Positions 8,987-17,229 of a stretch of DNA of 64,000 nt are shown here, piece by piece. Numbering within the stretch: position 1 is the stretch's first letter; every line of letters starts with the position of its first letter. Below the pieces are notes generated by a model that was not told the origin of the DNA, made no database searches, and worked only from the letters and a program-made list of their open reading frames with translations. Position numbers and translations under genes: made by a program. Source of the stretch: Aurantiacibacter zhengii (GTDB taxonomy: Bacteria > Pseudomonadota > Alphaproteobacteria > Sphingomonadales > Sphingomonadaceae); contig NZ_QXFL01000005.1 of assembly GCF_003584125.1 (NCBI RefSeq), positions 1-64,000 of the forward strand, in the 5' to 3' direction.

Positions 8987-10156
8987 TCAAAGTGCCAATT
9001 GAGCCAGCGCATGTTCCGCGTCGTTGCGTACCAAATGCCCATAATGTTTCTCGATCATGGCGACGCTCGTGTCCGACAGCTGAGCAACGGTCAGGATCGG
9101 CAGGCCTGCGCGCACCAAGTCGGTGATGACGCTGTGGCGCAAGGTATAAGCGGAGGTTGCCGGACGAAGACCTGCATCCTTCACGGCGTTCTTTATGGGA
9201 CCTTTCCATTTATCCTTGGACCAAGGCACACCATCTGCTCGCACGAACATAGAAGCAGAGGGTAGTTTGCGCTTGCTCTGATCCGACAGAAAACCGGCGA
9301 TGCTTTCAGGAACACTGATCTGTCGAGGAACACCATTCTTGTCGGCACCAATCGTAAGCGTTCTGGTCCTTTTGTCGAAGTCACTGACTTTCAGAGCGGC
9401 AAGAGCACCTGGGCGCAAAGGCAAGAGGCAGAGGCCACGGACAAATGGTTCGATGTCTTCAGCCAGCGCGGCGAGAAGTTTCTTTCGCTCGGCACGGTCT
9501 AAATAGACATCCCGACGCCGATCAGCGCCCTTGATTGGCTTCAATGCCTCTTGCCATGCGGCGTCCGTATTTGGGGCACCGGGAGAAAGAACCCGCCAAA
9601 GTGCCGCGCGAAGCGGAACCATATCACGATTAACCGTAGAGGCAGCTCGGGCCTTGAACCGAGGCTCGCCTTCTTTGCTTCGCGTGACAAGCGCTGGCGC
9701 GTTTTCGAGCCGCTTTCGCCATGCCCGCAAATGGTGCTTCCGCAGCTTATCCAACTTAACCTTGGCAATCGCGTCATCGTAGACGTGACGACGAAACACC
9801 CCTTCAGCAATAGGACCCGGCTTGTCTTCGAGATAGGCTCGACACGCATCTGCAACCGTGTCCAGCTTCTCTGACCGCAACCCTCCCGCTTCGACCAGTT
9901 CGGCGAAGGCTTCCGCATCCTTCTTTGCCGTCGCGAAGACTTCATGTCCGGACAGGGCACCATACGATCCAAGATTCTTGCGCCGGTATTTGCCTGCATC
10001 TTCATCATACGTACGGGCAAACCAAGAACCCTTCCCGCCGCGCCGGGATGGTCGATAGCCGACGTACCAGCCAGCCTGAAGCCGCTGCCAGTGAGGCTCC
10101 TTGTCTCCTCTCGGCTTCAGCTTTTCGCGCTCACCAATCTTGCTTAGATCAGGCAT
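8987..10156 (-). CDS. Tyrosine recombinase / integrase of the tRNA-Val island
   Basis: Protein of 389 residues with an N-terminal Arm-DNA/SAM-like part and a C-terminal catalytic domain. Visible active-site elements are Arg in LCLLPLRPGALAAL, the Y-T-L-R-H box (Tyr in place of the usual first His of H-x-x-R), and the nucleophile Tyr in VAMIEKHYGHL. Length and layout fit phage/ICE integrases. The start at 10156 lies about 140 nt from a tRNA-Val(CAC) 3' fragment, its probable attachment site. The short tandem pair atcccaga at 10263-10270 and 10273-10280 could be an arm or excisionase site. It converges with the transglycosylase gene. No excisionase gene was seen. Confidence 0.88.
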   Translation of the reverse strand: MPDLSKIGEREKLKPRGDKEPHWQRLQAGWYVGYRPSRRGGKGSWFARTYDEDAGKYRRKNLGSYGALSGHEVFATAKKDAEAFAELVEAGGLRSEKLDTVADACRAYLEDKPGPIAEGVFRRHVYDDAIAKVKLDKLRKHHLRAWRKRLENAPALVTRSKEGEPRFKARAASTVNRDMVPLRAALWRVLSPGAPNTDAAWQEALKPIKGADRRRDVYLDRAERKKLLAALAEDIEPFVRGLCLLPLRPGALAALKVSDFDKRTRTLTIGADKNGVPRQISVPESIAGFLSDQSKRKLPSASMFVRADGVPWSKDKWKGPIKNAVKDAGLRPATSAYTLRHSVITDLVRAGLPILTVAQLSDTSVAMIEKHYGHLVRNDAEHALAQLAL

Positions 10157-10293
10157 CTGCGGATCGCCTTTGTATGAAACGTATGAAACAAGTATGAAAA
10201 ACTTGGGTGGATTGAATGAGACGAGTTTAGAAAAAACTATCTATTTTTCAAGGCTTTTTATGATCCCAGAAAATCCCAGATTGTCCGTAACCC

Positions 10294-10343
10294 CATCCTT
10301 CACACGGGTGGGGTCGCAAGTTCAATCCTTGCCGCGCCCACCA
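10294..10343 (+). other. Attachment site: 3' fragment of tRNA-Val(CAC)
   Basis: 50 nt fold as the 3' half of a tRNA: anticodon stem CATCC/GGGTG around the loop TTCACAC (anticodon CAC), variable GGGTC, T arm GCAAG-TTCAATC-CTTGC, acceptor strand CGCGCCC, discriminator A and encoded CCA. The matching 5' half (D arm, GGGCGCG acceptor strand) is absent upstream. This is the pattern left at the far end of an element that integrates into a tRNA 3' end. By orientation the element lies to the left and the intact tRNA should be at its other end, outside the window. Confidence 0.82.
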
Positions 10344-10439
10344 TCTTTCCAGATGTTCCGCGAACTCGTACGCGTCTTCCAGAAAGCACCCAAAATGCAC
10401 GCGCGTTAATCCAGCGCTTTTCCAGTGCGAGTTCCCCAT

Positions 10440-10471
10440 AAAAAAGGGGCCGGAACTTTCGTCCCGGCCCC
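10440..10471 (-). terminator. Intrinsic terminator of the YadA-like gene
   Basis: On the minus strand GGGGCCGG pairs with CCGGCCCC across a 10-nt loop and is followed by six T. It lies about 45 nt after the stop codon of the adhesin gene. Confidence 0.85.
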
Positions 10472-10516
10472 CTCTCCTGGTCCTCAGGAGATCTGGTGTT
10501 TAGCCATCCTTGCGCC

Positions 10517-12934
10517 TTACCAGGCGGCCTGGAACCCGGCACGTGCACCGACTTCGCCTTCGCTGAAGCCGACACCCACACCGCCGGTGAAATAGGTGCT
10601 GTCACTGATCCTGGCGGAGAAGGATGCGGACCCGGCGACCCGTTCGTTGAAGTAGCCAAAGCCGCCGGCGACGCCGAAGCTGTCCGTTGGCATCAGCACC
10701 GGGGATTCCATGGCGAGGGCAAGCGCGACGCCTTCGTTGGCCTCACGCAGGCCGCGGGTGTTCTCATCGGCGAGATCGAACAGCGTGGCAGTCTGCCCCT
10801 GCAGGTCGGCAATCGCGGAAGCGTTGGTGGCGATGTTCGCGGTGTTGGCCGCGATCAGGCCGGAATTGACACCGATGGCCGCCGTGTTGGAGCTAATGGC
10901 TGCCGTGTTTGCCATGACATCGTTGTTGCTCGCAAGGCCCGTCAGGCCAACCGTGCTGCTGAGACCAAGGGTCCCGTTGGCATCGGCGGTCACGAAGTTG
11001 ATCGGCCCGGTCTGGACGCCGGTGCTGGTATCGAGGCTGGCGACAACCACCTGCCCGTCCTGCGTTGCGGTCGCTCCATTACCGATGGCGACGGAGTTGG
11101 TGCCCGAGGCGACAGCCTGGTTACCCATCGCAATCGCACCGTCGCCGCTTGCGACGGCAGCTTCACCGACAGCAACCGAGCGAACGCCGTTGGCGTTGGC
11201 GAGATGGCCCAGGGCCGTTGCCCGCTCCGCATCGGCGATAGCGCGCCAGCCGAAGGCGGTAGCGCCCGGCCCCATGGCCATAGCCTGTCCGCCGACCACC
11301 GTCGTGGATGGTCCGCTGGCAATGGTAGCCATGCCCATGTCACCGTCGCGGTTGCCGCCGATGGCGATGGAATCGCCTCCTTCGGCTACGGCAGCGTTAC
11401 CGATAGCGATGGCGTTCGAGCCCGAGGCGACAGCGTCTTCACCGCCGGCGAAGCTCTGGTCGCCCGAAGCCGTGGTCTGGTGACCCACTGCGGTGCCCAT
11501 CGCGCCGCTGGCAACGGCCTGCCAGCCGAGAGCCGTGGCACCTGGCGTGCTGGCGATGCTTTCGCCGCCGATTGCGACGGTGGAGTTGCCGAGCGCCTGC
11601 GCGCCGCCGGAACCGTCCACGCCGCCGCCGAGGGCAACAGCGTCGACCCCATTGGCGATTGCGCCTTCACCGATGGCCGTCGAAGCAAGGCCGGTTGCGG
11701 AAGCCAGGTGGCCCAGAGCGGTCGCACGTTCGGTGTTGGCCATAGCCTGCCAGCCGAAGGCAGAAGCTCCCGGCCCGGTGGCGACGCTTTCGCCGCCTAC
11801 CGCGCTTGTCGAATTGCCACTGGCGCTGGCATTCGCGCCCACCGAAAGGGCATCGACCCCGTCGGCGAAGGCACCGTCGCCAGAACCGGCAGCGTCACCA
11901 CCGATGGCGATTGCACCAACACCGCGCGCTTCGGCGTCGCCGCCAACTGCGATGCCCATTTCATCGAAGGCAACCGCGCCGTAGACGCCGCCATCGACGT
12001 TGCCGCCTACCGCGACAGAACCGCGTGCAAGTGCGCCTGCCGCTTCACCTACAGCGACTGCCGAAAAGCCATCGGCGGTGGCGAGGTGGCCGAGCGCGGT
12101 GGCGCGCTCTGCACTAGCGACCGACTGCCAGCCGAAAGCGGAGGCTCCCGGCCCGGTGGCGACGCTTTCGCCGCCCACGGCACTGGTGGAATTGCCCATC
12201 GCCATGGCCGTATCGCCGATGCTCAGCGCATCAATGCCGTTGGCAATAGATTCGTTGCCGATCGCGGTCGAGAAGTCGGTTTGCGCGTCGGCATTCTCGC
12301 CAATGGCGGTGGAGCGTACGCCCTGCGCAGTCGCCAGGTGGCCAAGCGCGGTTGCGCGTTCAGCAGAGGCCTGTGCGCGCCAGCCGTAGGCCGTTGCGCC
12401 CGGTCCACTGGCAAGGGCCTGTCCGCCAACGGCGGTTGTCGAGGGACCGGTGGCTGTCGTGGCCATGCCCATGTCGCCATCGCGGTTGCCGCCAATGGCA
12501 ATGGAATCGCCACCTTCCGCGAGCGCGGCGTTACCGATGGCAATGGCATTCGTGCCCGAAGCTACGGCGTCTTCACCGCCGGCAAAGCTCTGGTCGCCCG
12601 ATGCGGTGGTCTGGTGGCCGACCGCCGTGCCCATGGCGCCGGTGGCATTGGCCTGCCAGCCCAGCGCAGTCGCGCCGGGGGTGGTGGCGTTCGATTCGCC
12701 GCCGATCGCGACAGTGGAGGGGCTGTCCGCGTTGGCATCTTCGCCGCAGGCCAGGGCATCTTCGCCGTTCGCCGTGGCATTCGCCGTGGTGCTAGTCGTT
12801 CCGTCTTCGGTGAGCAGACACTCGTATCCCGTATCTCCGGAGATTTCCTGCGCGGCAGCGGGGGCGGAGATCGCCATCGTGGCGGTTCCGGCCAGCAGGG
12901 CCATACCGAACGTCTTTGTCAGGGGAGTATTCAT
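10517..12934 (-). CDS. YadA-like trimeric autotransporter adhesin
   Basis: Protein of 805 residues expected to trimerise on the outer membrane and mediate adhesion or aggregation. A signal peptide (about 1-28, ending APAAAQ) is followed by a long head of YadA-type heptad-like repeats with the recurring pattern A-x-A-x-G (for example NAIAIGNAA, ERATALGHLA). A short neck/coiled segment lies near 650-730 (GLASNNDVMANTAAISSNTAAIG). The last 65-70 residues form the YadA anchor strands, ending FSEGEVGARAGFQAAW. Residues about 88-215 and 466-592 are a large internal duplication. AGAGGAA precedes the ATG. A GGAAC element on the minus strand at 13033-13029 could be an ECF-type -35, but this is weak. 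It lies downstream of an anti-sigma gene on the same strand. Confidence 0.9.
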   Translation of the reverse strand: MNTPLTKTFGMALLAGTATMAISAPAAAQEISGDTGYECLLTEDGTTSTTANATANGEDALACGEDANADSPSTVAIGGESNATTPGATALGWQANATGAMGTAVGHQTTASGDQSFAGGEDAVASGTNAIAIGNAALAEGGDSIAIGGNRDGDMGMATTATGPSTTAVGGQALASGPGATAYGWRAQASAERATALGHLATAQGVRSTAIGENADAQTDFSTAIGNESIANGIDALSIGDTAMAMGNSTSAVGGESVATGPGASAFGWQSVASAERATALGHLATADGFSAVAVGEAAGALARGSVAVGGNVDGGVYGAVAFDEMGIAVGGDAEARGVGAIAIGGDAAGSGDGAFADGVDALSVGANASASGNSTSAVGGESVATGPGASAFGWQAMANTERATALGHLASATGLASTAIGEGAIANGVDAVALGGGVDGSGGAQALGNSTVAIGGESIASTPGATALGWQAVASGAMGTAVGHQTTASGDQSFAGGEDAVASGSNAIAIGNAAVAEGGDSIAIGGNRDGDMGMATIASGPSTTVVGGQAMAMGPGATAFGWRAIADAERATALGHLANANGVRSVAVGEAAVASGDGAIAMGNQAVASGTNSVAIGNGATATQDGQVVVASLDTSTGVQTGPINFVTADANGTLGLSSTVGLTGLASNNDVMANTAAISSNTAAIGVNSGLIAANTANIATNASAIADLQGQTATLFDLADENTRGLREANEGVALALAMESPVLMPTDSFGVAGGFGYFNERVAGSASFSARISDSTYFTGGVGVGFSEGEVGARAGFQAAW

Positions 12935-13091
12935 CGTGCATTCCTCTTCGTTTCTTGGACCAGGAAACCATGGTCAAAGGCCTTGGAGGTTCGCGGGATT
13001 GATTGGACTGCGTACACTTTGCATCCCCGTTCCAGCATCGGCCATGGCCATGGCGCACATCCGCTTTCCGGATGGCAGGGGGAGCTACGAC

Positions 13092-13120
13092 GCACCCGGC
13101 GCAGTGGATGCACCGGGTGC
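13092..13120. other. Inverted repeat in the adhesin leader region
   Basis: 8-bp perfect inverted repeat gcacccgg/ccgggtgc with a 13-nt loop between the anti-sigma gene and the adhesin. No T-run follows on either strand; it could be a weak terminator or a leader structure. Confidence 0.35.
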
Positions 13121-13183
13121 GAAATAAATTTTCAAGCCTCTGTTTTCACAGGGCTATTTATTAGATTTTTTTGAAGAAGCGGA

Positions 13184-13945
13184 TCAGATGCGGGTAAGGC
13201 CGCCGATCACCAGGATATCGCTGCCGGGTGCCGCGTGCGGCGCGGTCGAGGCATCTTCGTAGGTCACCGCAAGGGATGCGCCTTCCACCAGGCTGGCCCG
13301 TTCCGCCTCTGTCAGTTCACGCTCGAACGTGCCACCTGCCGGGATCAGGCCGAGCGATTGCGGGGCGCCGCCATCGGGCACCACCCAAAGCTCTGTGGCC
13401 TGCCCCTCGGCAGGATCGAAGCCGTTCAGGCTGACGGCGATCTGGCCCGCCCGCGGATCGACGAGGCCGGAGAGGCTGAGCTCGCCGTCCTCGCTCTGCA
13501 GCTGGGCAATCAGCCTCTCGCCGGAAACGGGTGCGGCTGTCTCTACCGGTGCAACCGGCGAATTGGTGGTTGTCGGTACGACAAGCAGCGTGAGTGCCAC
13601 GGCTGCTGCGGCGGCTGCGCCCATGCCTGCCCCCAGCGCCCAGCCGGAGAAGCCGCGTCGCGCAGGTTCGGGTATCGCCTCGACTGCTCCACGGGAAGGT
13701 TCGGCAAGCGCCTCTATCTTGCGCTTGATCGCAGGCCACACCGCAGCGGACGGTTCGAACTCGCCGGCTTCCTCCGCCATGCAGGCAAGGCGCAGCCGCC
13801 ACCAGTCCACGCGTTCGGCAAATTCGCGGTCGGACAGGAACAGGCGCTGGGCCGTCGCAAGCTCCTCGCCTTCCAGCACGCCGAGAGCATATTCGGCCGC
13901 CAGAATGTCGGGAGAGCCGGAATCGATCGCGCTTTCGTCAGCCAT
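13184..13945 (-). CDS. RskA-type anti-sigma factor
   Basis: Protein of 253 residues. The N-terminal cytoplasmic part (ILAAEYALGVLEGEELATAQ, then VDWWRLRLACMAEE) matches the anti-sigma domain that binds sigma factors of the SigK/EcfK type. One membrane segment (about 98-121, GAGMGAAAAAAVALTLLVV) precedes a periplasmic RskA domain (LSGLVDPRAGQIAVSLNGF, then TELWVVPDGG, then AVTYEDASTAPHAAPG). It would hold the ECF sigma factor inactive at the membrane until a signal releases it. Its ATG overlaps the sigma gene's end by 8 nt, so the two are translationally coupled. Confidence 0.87.
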   Translation of the reverse strand: MADESAIDSGSPDILAAEYALGVLEGEELATAQRLFLSDREFAERVDWWRLRLACMAEEAGEFEPSAAVWPAIKRKIEALAEPSRGAVEAIPEPARRGFSGWALGAGMGAAAAAAVALTLLVVPTTTNSPVAPVETAAPVSGERLIAQLQSEDGELSLSGLVDPRAGQIAVSLNGFDPAEGQATELWVVPDGGAPQSLGLIPAGGTFERELTEAERASLVEGASLAVTYEDASTAPHAAPGSDILVIGGLTRI

Positions 13946-14513
13946 GGTCGAGGCAACCCTTCAGGCTGACGAGGCCACGTCGTATCCAACTTTTCATCGT
14001 TCCCAGCGGTACTTTGAGACGGCTGGCCAGTTCGCTGTGCGTGAAGCCCCGGAAGAATGCCATGCGAATGCAGCGGCGGTGATCCTGCTGCAAGGTGTCG
14101 AGGCATTCCTTCAGGCGCTCGCTTTCCTCGGCGTCGCAAAGCATCTTGTCCGCGTCGGGGCTCTCATCGGCGATTTCCGGCAAGGCATCGTCGCCGATTT
14201 CGCCACGGCGGCCGACTTTCCGGACCGCATCGATGGCGGAGTTTCGCGCTATGGCGCAAAGCCAGGTAATGGGGCTTGCCCGCGTGCGGTCGAACCGCCC
14301 GGCGCGCGACCAGACCTTGATATAGGTTTCCTGCAGGACATCTTCCGCCGTCTCGCGATCCCGCACGACCTGAATGATCACGCCGAGCAGCTTGGCCGAA
14401 GTAAGGTCGTATACGTGCTGCAACGCCTCCTGCTTGCCATCTGCCACCGATTGCATTGCTTCTTCCAGCGCAGCGCGGCGATCCGTTCTGGAAAGTTCGT
14501 TGGCAGTTCCCAT
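13938..14513 (-). CDS. ECF RNA polymerase sigma factor (SigK-like)
   Basis: Protein of 191 residues. Region 2 is seen in LLGVIIQVVRDRETAEDVLQ and TYIKVWSRAGRFD. Region 4 is seen in LKECLDTLQQDHRRCIRMAF and the helix-turn-helix HSELASRLKVPLGTMKSWIR. It directs transcription of a small regulon when released from its anti-sigma partner, encoded immediately downstream with an 8-nt overlap. The target genes are unknown; the adhesin further downstream is a reasonable candidate. The first in-frame ATG fits family length. Confidence 0.9.
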   Translation of the reverse strand: MGTANELSRTDRRAALEEAMQSVADGKQEALQHVYDLTSAKLLGVIIQVVRDRETAEDVLQETYIKVWSRAGRFDRTRASPITWLCAIARNSAIDAVRKVGRRGEIGDDALPEIADESPDADKMLCDAEESERLKECLDTLQQDHRRCIRMAFFRGFTHSELASRLKVPLGTMKSWIRRGLVSLKGCLDHG

Positions 14514-14618
14514 GGCGATTGGACTACCAAGTCATTTGCAAAAGAAAAGAAATAAGTTCGCCGACATTCAAGGGACTAGCGCAATTTTCCTCTTTGTGCG
14601 CCGACAGTCGTCCTGCCA

Positions 14619-15635
14619 TCAAAGGGCAGTCGCTATCCCGGCGAGAAAGCTCGCCGTGTTCGCGCCCAGGTCTCCGATTGCATAGCCGCCTTCCATCACC
14701 ACCAGGATCGGCACGCCGATGGTCGCAACAAGCTGCGCCATCTGCTCGTAGTCTTCGGTGCGCAGCAGGAATTCGGAGATGGGATCGCCGGCGAACGTGT
14801 CGGCCCCGAACGAGACCACGACCAGCTCGGGCTTCCAGGCACTCAGCCTTTCGACAACGCCCGCCAGCGCATCGCGATAGGCGTTCCACTGCGTACCGCG
14901 CGGGAGCGGGACATTGAGCGTAGTCCCCTGCCCTTCGCCAGCCCCGCATTCGTCGGCGTGTCCCCAGTAGAAGGGGTAGTCGGTCGAGGGATCGGCGTGG
15001 ATCGAGGCGAAGAAAACGTCGGCGCTTTCATAGAAGATGTCCTGCGTGCCATTGCCGTGATGGTAGTCGACATCGAGAACTGCGACACGCTTCGCGCCAG
15101 AAGATAGCGCATGCCTCGCCGCGATGGCGGCGCTGTTGAGGTAGCAATAGCCGCCCATGTAATCGTGGCCCGAATGATGGCCGGGGGGCCGGCACAGGGC
15201 AAAGGTGGCCGGTTGCGTGCCGGTCAGCAGGTCTTCCAGCGCGGTGAGCGCGGTCTGCGCGGACCAGTATGCGGACTTCCAGGTATCCCTTGCGATCGGG
15301 GTCGCCGCGTCGAACGCGTGCCTGCCCATTCTGGCATCGATCCGCTCCAGCGAAAGCGCGCGTCTGCGCCGGACCGGAAAGGCGTAGGGGATCGCGTCCC
15401 CGCCTCGCCCGGTCTGCTGCCAGTCCGTCCAGGCATCCTGCAGAAATTGCAGGTATTCCGGGGCGTGGACAGCTTCCAGCGGCGCCATCCCGAAGTCGCG
15501 CGCGGGCTGGCAATCGAATAGCGCGGCAATCGATTCCGCCCGTGCCGGCACCTCTGCGTAGGGGGCCCAGGCGCCGTTGTGCAACTCGCGCTCGGGCGCA
15601 TGCTCGGTTTGCCGGGGATCGAAGATGACGCGCAT
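14619..15635 (-). CDS. Histone-deacetylase-family amidohydrolase (acetylpolyamine amidohydrolase-like)
   Basis: Protein of 338 residues with the arginase/deacetylase fold. Catalytic and zinc-site motifs are complete: RPPGHHSGHDYMGGYCY (His-His pair), LDVDYHHGNGTQDIF (Asp and His ligands), SFGADTFAGDP (Asp ligand) and VVMEGGYAIGDLG. The closest recognisable relatives are acetylpolyamine amidohydrolases, which release acetate from N-acetylated amines. Its ATG overlaps the stop of a small upstream gene by one base, and it is the last gene of the DgcN operon. In that setting it could deacetylate an N-acetylated product of the pathway, but this is inference. Cytoplasmic; no signal peptide. Confidence 0.85.
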   Translation of the reverse strand: MRVIFDPRQTEHAPERELHNGAWAPYAEVPARAESIAALFDCQPARDFGMAPLEAVHAPEYLQFLQDAWTDWQQTGRGGDAIPYAFPVRRRRALSLERIDARMGRHAFDAATPIARDTWKSAYWSAQTALTALEDLLTGTQPATFALCRPPGHHSGHDYMGGYCYLNSAAIAARHALSSGAKRVAVLDVDYHHGNGTQDIFYESADVFFASIHADPSTDYPFYWGHADECGAGEGQGTTLNVPLPRGTQWNAYRDALAGVVERLSAWKPELVVVSFGADTFAGDPISEFLLRTEDYEQMAQLVATIGVPILVVMEGGYAIGDLGANTASFLAGIATAL

Positions 15636-15976
15636 TAATCGGAACTCCGTTTATGTCGCGAACCCGGCATCCGCTGGGATGGTCGATGTGCCGGAACTGG
15701 CTGAAGCGCAAGGTTCGGCGCGTGATCGGCGGCAATTTCGGTGAATGTCAGATCGACGTGTCGAACCCCCACCAGCGAACCCATTTTAGCGGATACTACC
15801 GGGGCGAGCTGCGCGCCCAGGTCCGCGCTTTCCAACTGCACGATCATGTCCCCGCCCCGCCGCGTCACGGTCATCTCCGGAGCGCCCAGGTCGTGCTGCG
15901 AGAAAAAACCCAGCAACCGGCTGAGCAGCGCCGCGCTCGGTTCGCCCACGATCGTGAAGGAAGAGCAAATTGTCAT
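15635..15976 (-). CDS. Small ACT-like domain protein
   Basis: Protein of 113 residues. The stretch SFTIVGEPSAALLSRLLGFF, then GGDMIVQLESADLG and VGVRHVDLTF, has the alternating strand-helix-strand pattern of an ACT domain, a fold that often binds amino acids. The remaining 30 residues are Pro/Arg/His-rich and unlikely to fold. The gene is too short for a confident family call. Its reality is supported by its place: it starts 62 nt after the M19 dipeptidase stop and its TAA shares a base with the ATG of the deacetylase gene. It may sense an amino acid or partner the deacetylase. The ribosome site is weak. Confidence 0.6.
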   Translation of the reverse strand: MTICSSFTIVGEPSAALLSRLLGFFSQHDLGAPEMTVTRRGGDMIVQLESADLGAQLAPVVSAKMGSLVGVRHVDLTFTEIAADHAPNLALQPVPAHRPSQRMPGSRHKRSSD

Positions 15977-16038
15977 GCTGCAAAAGCCGGAGTGTCTTGC
16001 GTTCGTACCGGTCGAGATCGGCCCGTCGGGCCGCCATG

Positions 16039-17229
16039 TCAGCGCCTGGCGGCGGCCTGCGCCTGGCGCACGATCCGCAGCACGTTCCCGCTGGTCATCT
16101 TCTCGATCTGCGCGGGCGTGTATCCTTCCTCGAGCAGCCGCCCGGTGAGGTGCGGGAGGTCGGAGATTTCCATCAACCCCTCGATCCCGCCCCCGCCGTC
16201 CCAGTCCGCGCCGAAGCAGACATGGTCGACCCCGGCCACCTCGATCACGTGCAGCAGCGCGGCGAAGAAGGTCTCGAAATCGGTGTCCCACAGCGGCTGA
16301 GTCTCGTCGAGGGCGCGCCAACGACGGACGAGTTCGGCCTGTTTCTCCTCGCTCATCGAGGCGATGTTTTCGTACTGCGTGAACAGTTCGCCGCGCTCGC
16401 CATCCAGGTTGATCTCGCTGAGAAAGATCGTCGACGCGCAAATCGCCCCGCCGCTGGCCGCCAGCCTGCGGATGCGCGCATCGTCGAGGTTGCGCGGATG
16501 GTCGTAAGCGGCACGCGGCGATGTGTGCGAAAGGATGATGGGCGTCGCGGACAGGTCGACCATCTGGTCGAACGCAGCATCCGAGGCGTGGCTGGCGTCG
16601 ATGACCATGCCCAGGCGGTTCATTTCAGCAACCCATTCGCGGCCCAGGGGGCTAAGGCCGTTCCAGCGCGCTTCACCCGTGGCGGCATCGGCGAACTGGT
16701 TGGTGGCAGAATGCACCGGCCCAGCCATCCTGACGCCGCGGTCGTAGAATTCCTGCAGCAGGGAAACGCTTTCACCCAGTGGATATGAATTCTCGATGCT
16801 TTTGAAGCCGAACAGCAGGCCCTGCGCGGCCAGCGCTTCTGCCTGTTCGGCCGTGGTGACAGGGCGGATCATGTCGGGATGCAGGGCCAGCTCGCGGTCG
16901 ATGGTGTCGGACCGGAGCCGCGCGAAGGCCAGGGCATCGCGGTATCCCTGGTCCATCAGTTCGCCCTGTTCGGTGTAGATCACGAAGAACCCGCCATCCA
17001 GGTTGCCCGCGGCCATGCGGCCCAGATCGACTTGGGCAATGTCGTTTTCAAGCGTATGCGCCTGAGAGAAATCCCATCCGGGCCGCCCGAAATTGAGCGG
17101 CGTGTCGAGGTGCGTATCTAGCACCAGCAGATCGCGGTGGATCGCCTCGACATCGGTTTCGACAGGCGGCGTGGTGGTGCAGGCTGCGGTTGCCAGCAGC
17201 GCGGCGACGCAGGCAAGGTACTTGCTCAT
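16039..17229 (-). CDS. Membrane dipeptidase, peptidase family M19 (lipoprotein)
   Basis: Protein of 396 residues. The N-terminus MSKYLACVAALLATAAC has a lipobox (ATAAC), so it is probably anchored in a membrane facing the periplasm. The binuclear zinc site of M19 is visible: THLDTPLNF (His-x-Asp), Glu in GFKSIENSYPLG, His in IDASHASD, His in LSHTSPRAAYDHPRNLDD, and FGADWDGGGG. M19 enzymes cleave dipeptides and tolerate a D-residue at the C-terminal position, which suits a D-amino-acid operon. The ATG overlaps the preceding serine hydrolase stop by 4 nt (ATGA). Confidence 0.9.
   Translation of the reverse strand: MSKYLACVAALLATAACTTTPPVETDVEAIHRDLLVLDTHLDTPLNFGRPGWDFSQAHTLENDIAQVDLGRMAAGNLDGGFFVIYTEQGELMDQGYRDALAFARLRSDTIDRELALHPDMIRPVTTAEQAEALAAQGLLFGFKSIENSYPLGESVSLLQEFYDRGVRMAGPVHSATNQFADAATGEARWNGLSPLGREWVAEMNRLGMVIDASHASDAAFDQMVDLSATPIILSHTSPRAAYDHPRNLDDARIRRLAASGGAICASTIFLSEINLDGERGELFTQYENIASMSEEKQAELVRRWRALDETQPLWDTDFETFFAALLHVIEVAGVDHVCFGADWDGGGGIEGLMEISDLPHLTGRLLEEGYTPAQIEKMTSGNVLRIVRQAQAAARR

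Noticed and set aside
8739..9002. Short open frame after the transglycosylase, ending inside the integrase 3' end
   Set aside because: Overlaps the end of the SLT gene, lacks a good ribosome site and matches no family I know; it could be a small gene but cannot be supported.
10496..13174. Very long open frame on the plus strand opposite the adhesin gene
   Set aside because: It is the complement of a GC-rich repetitive coding sequence; no ribosome site, signal or family similarity, while the minus-strand protein has a full YadA layout.
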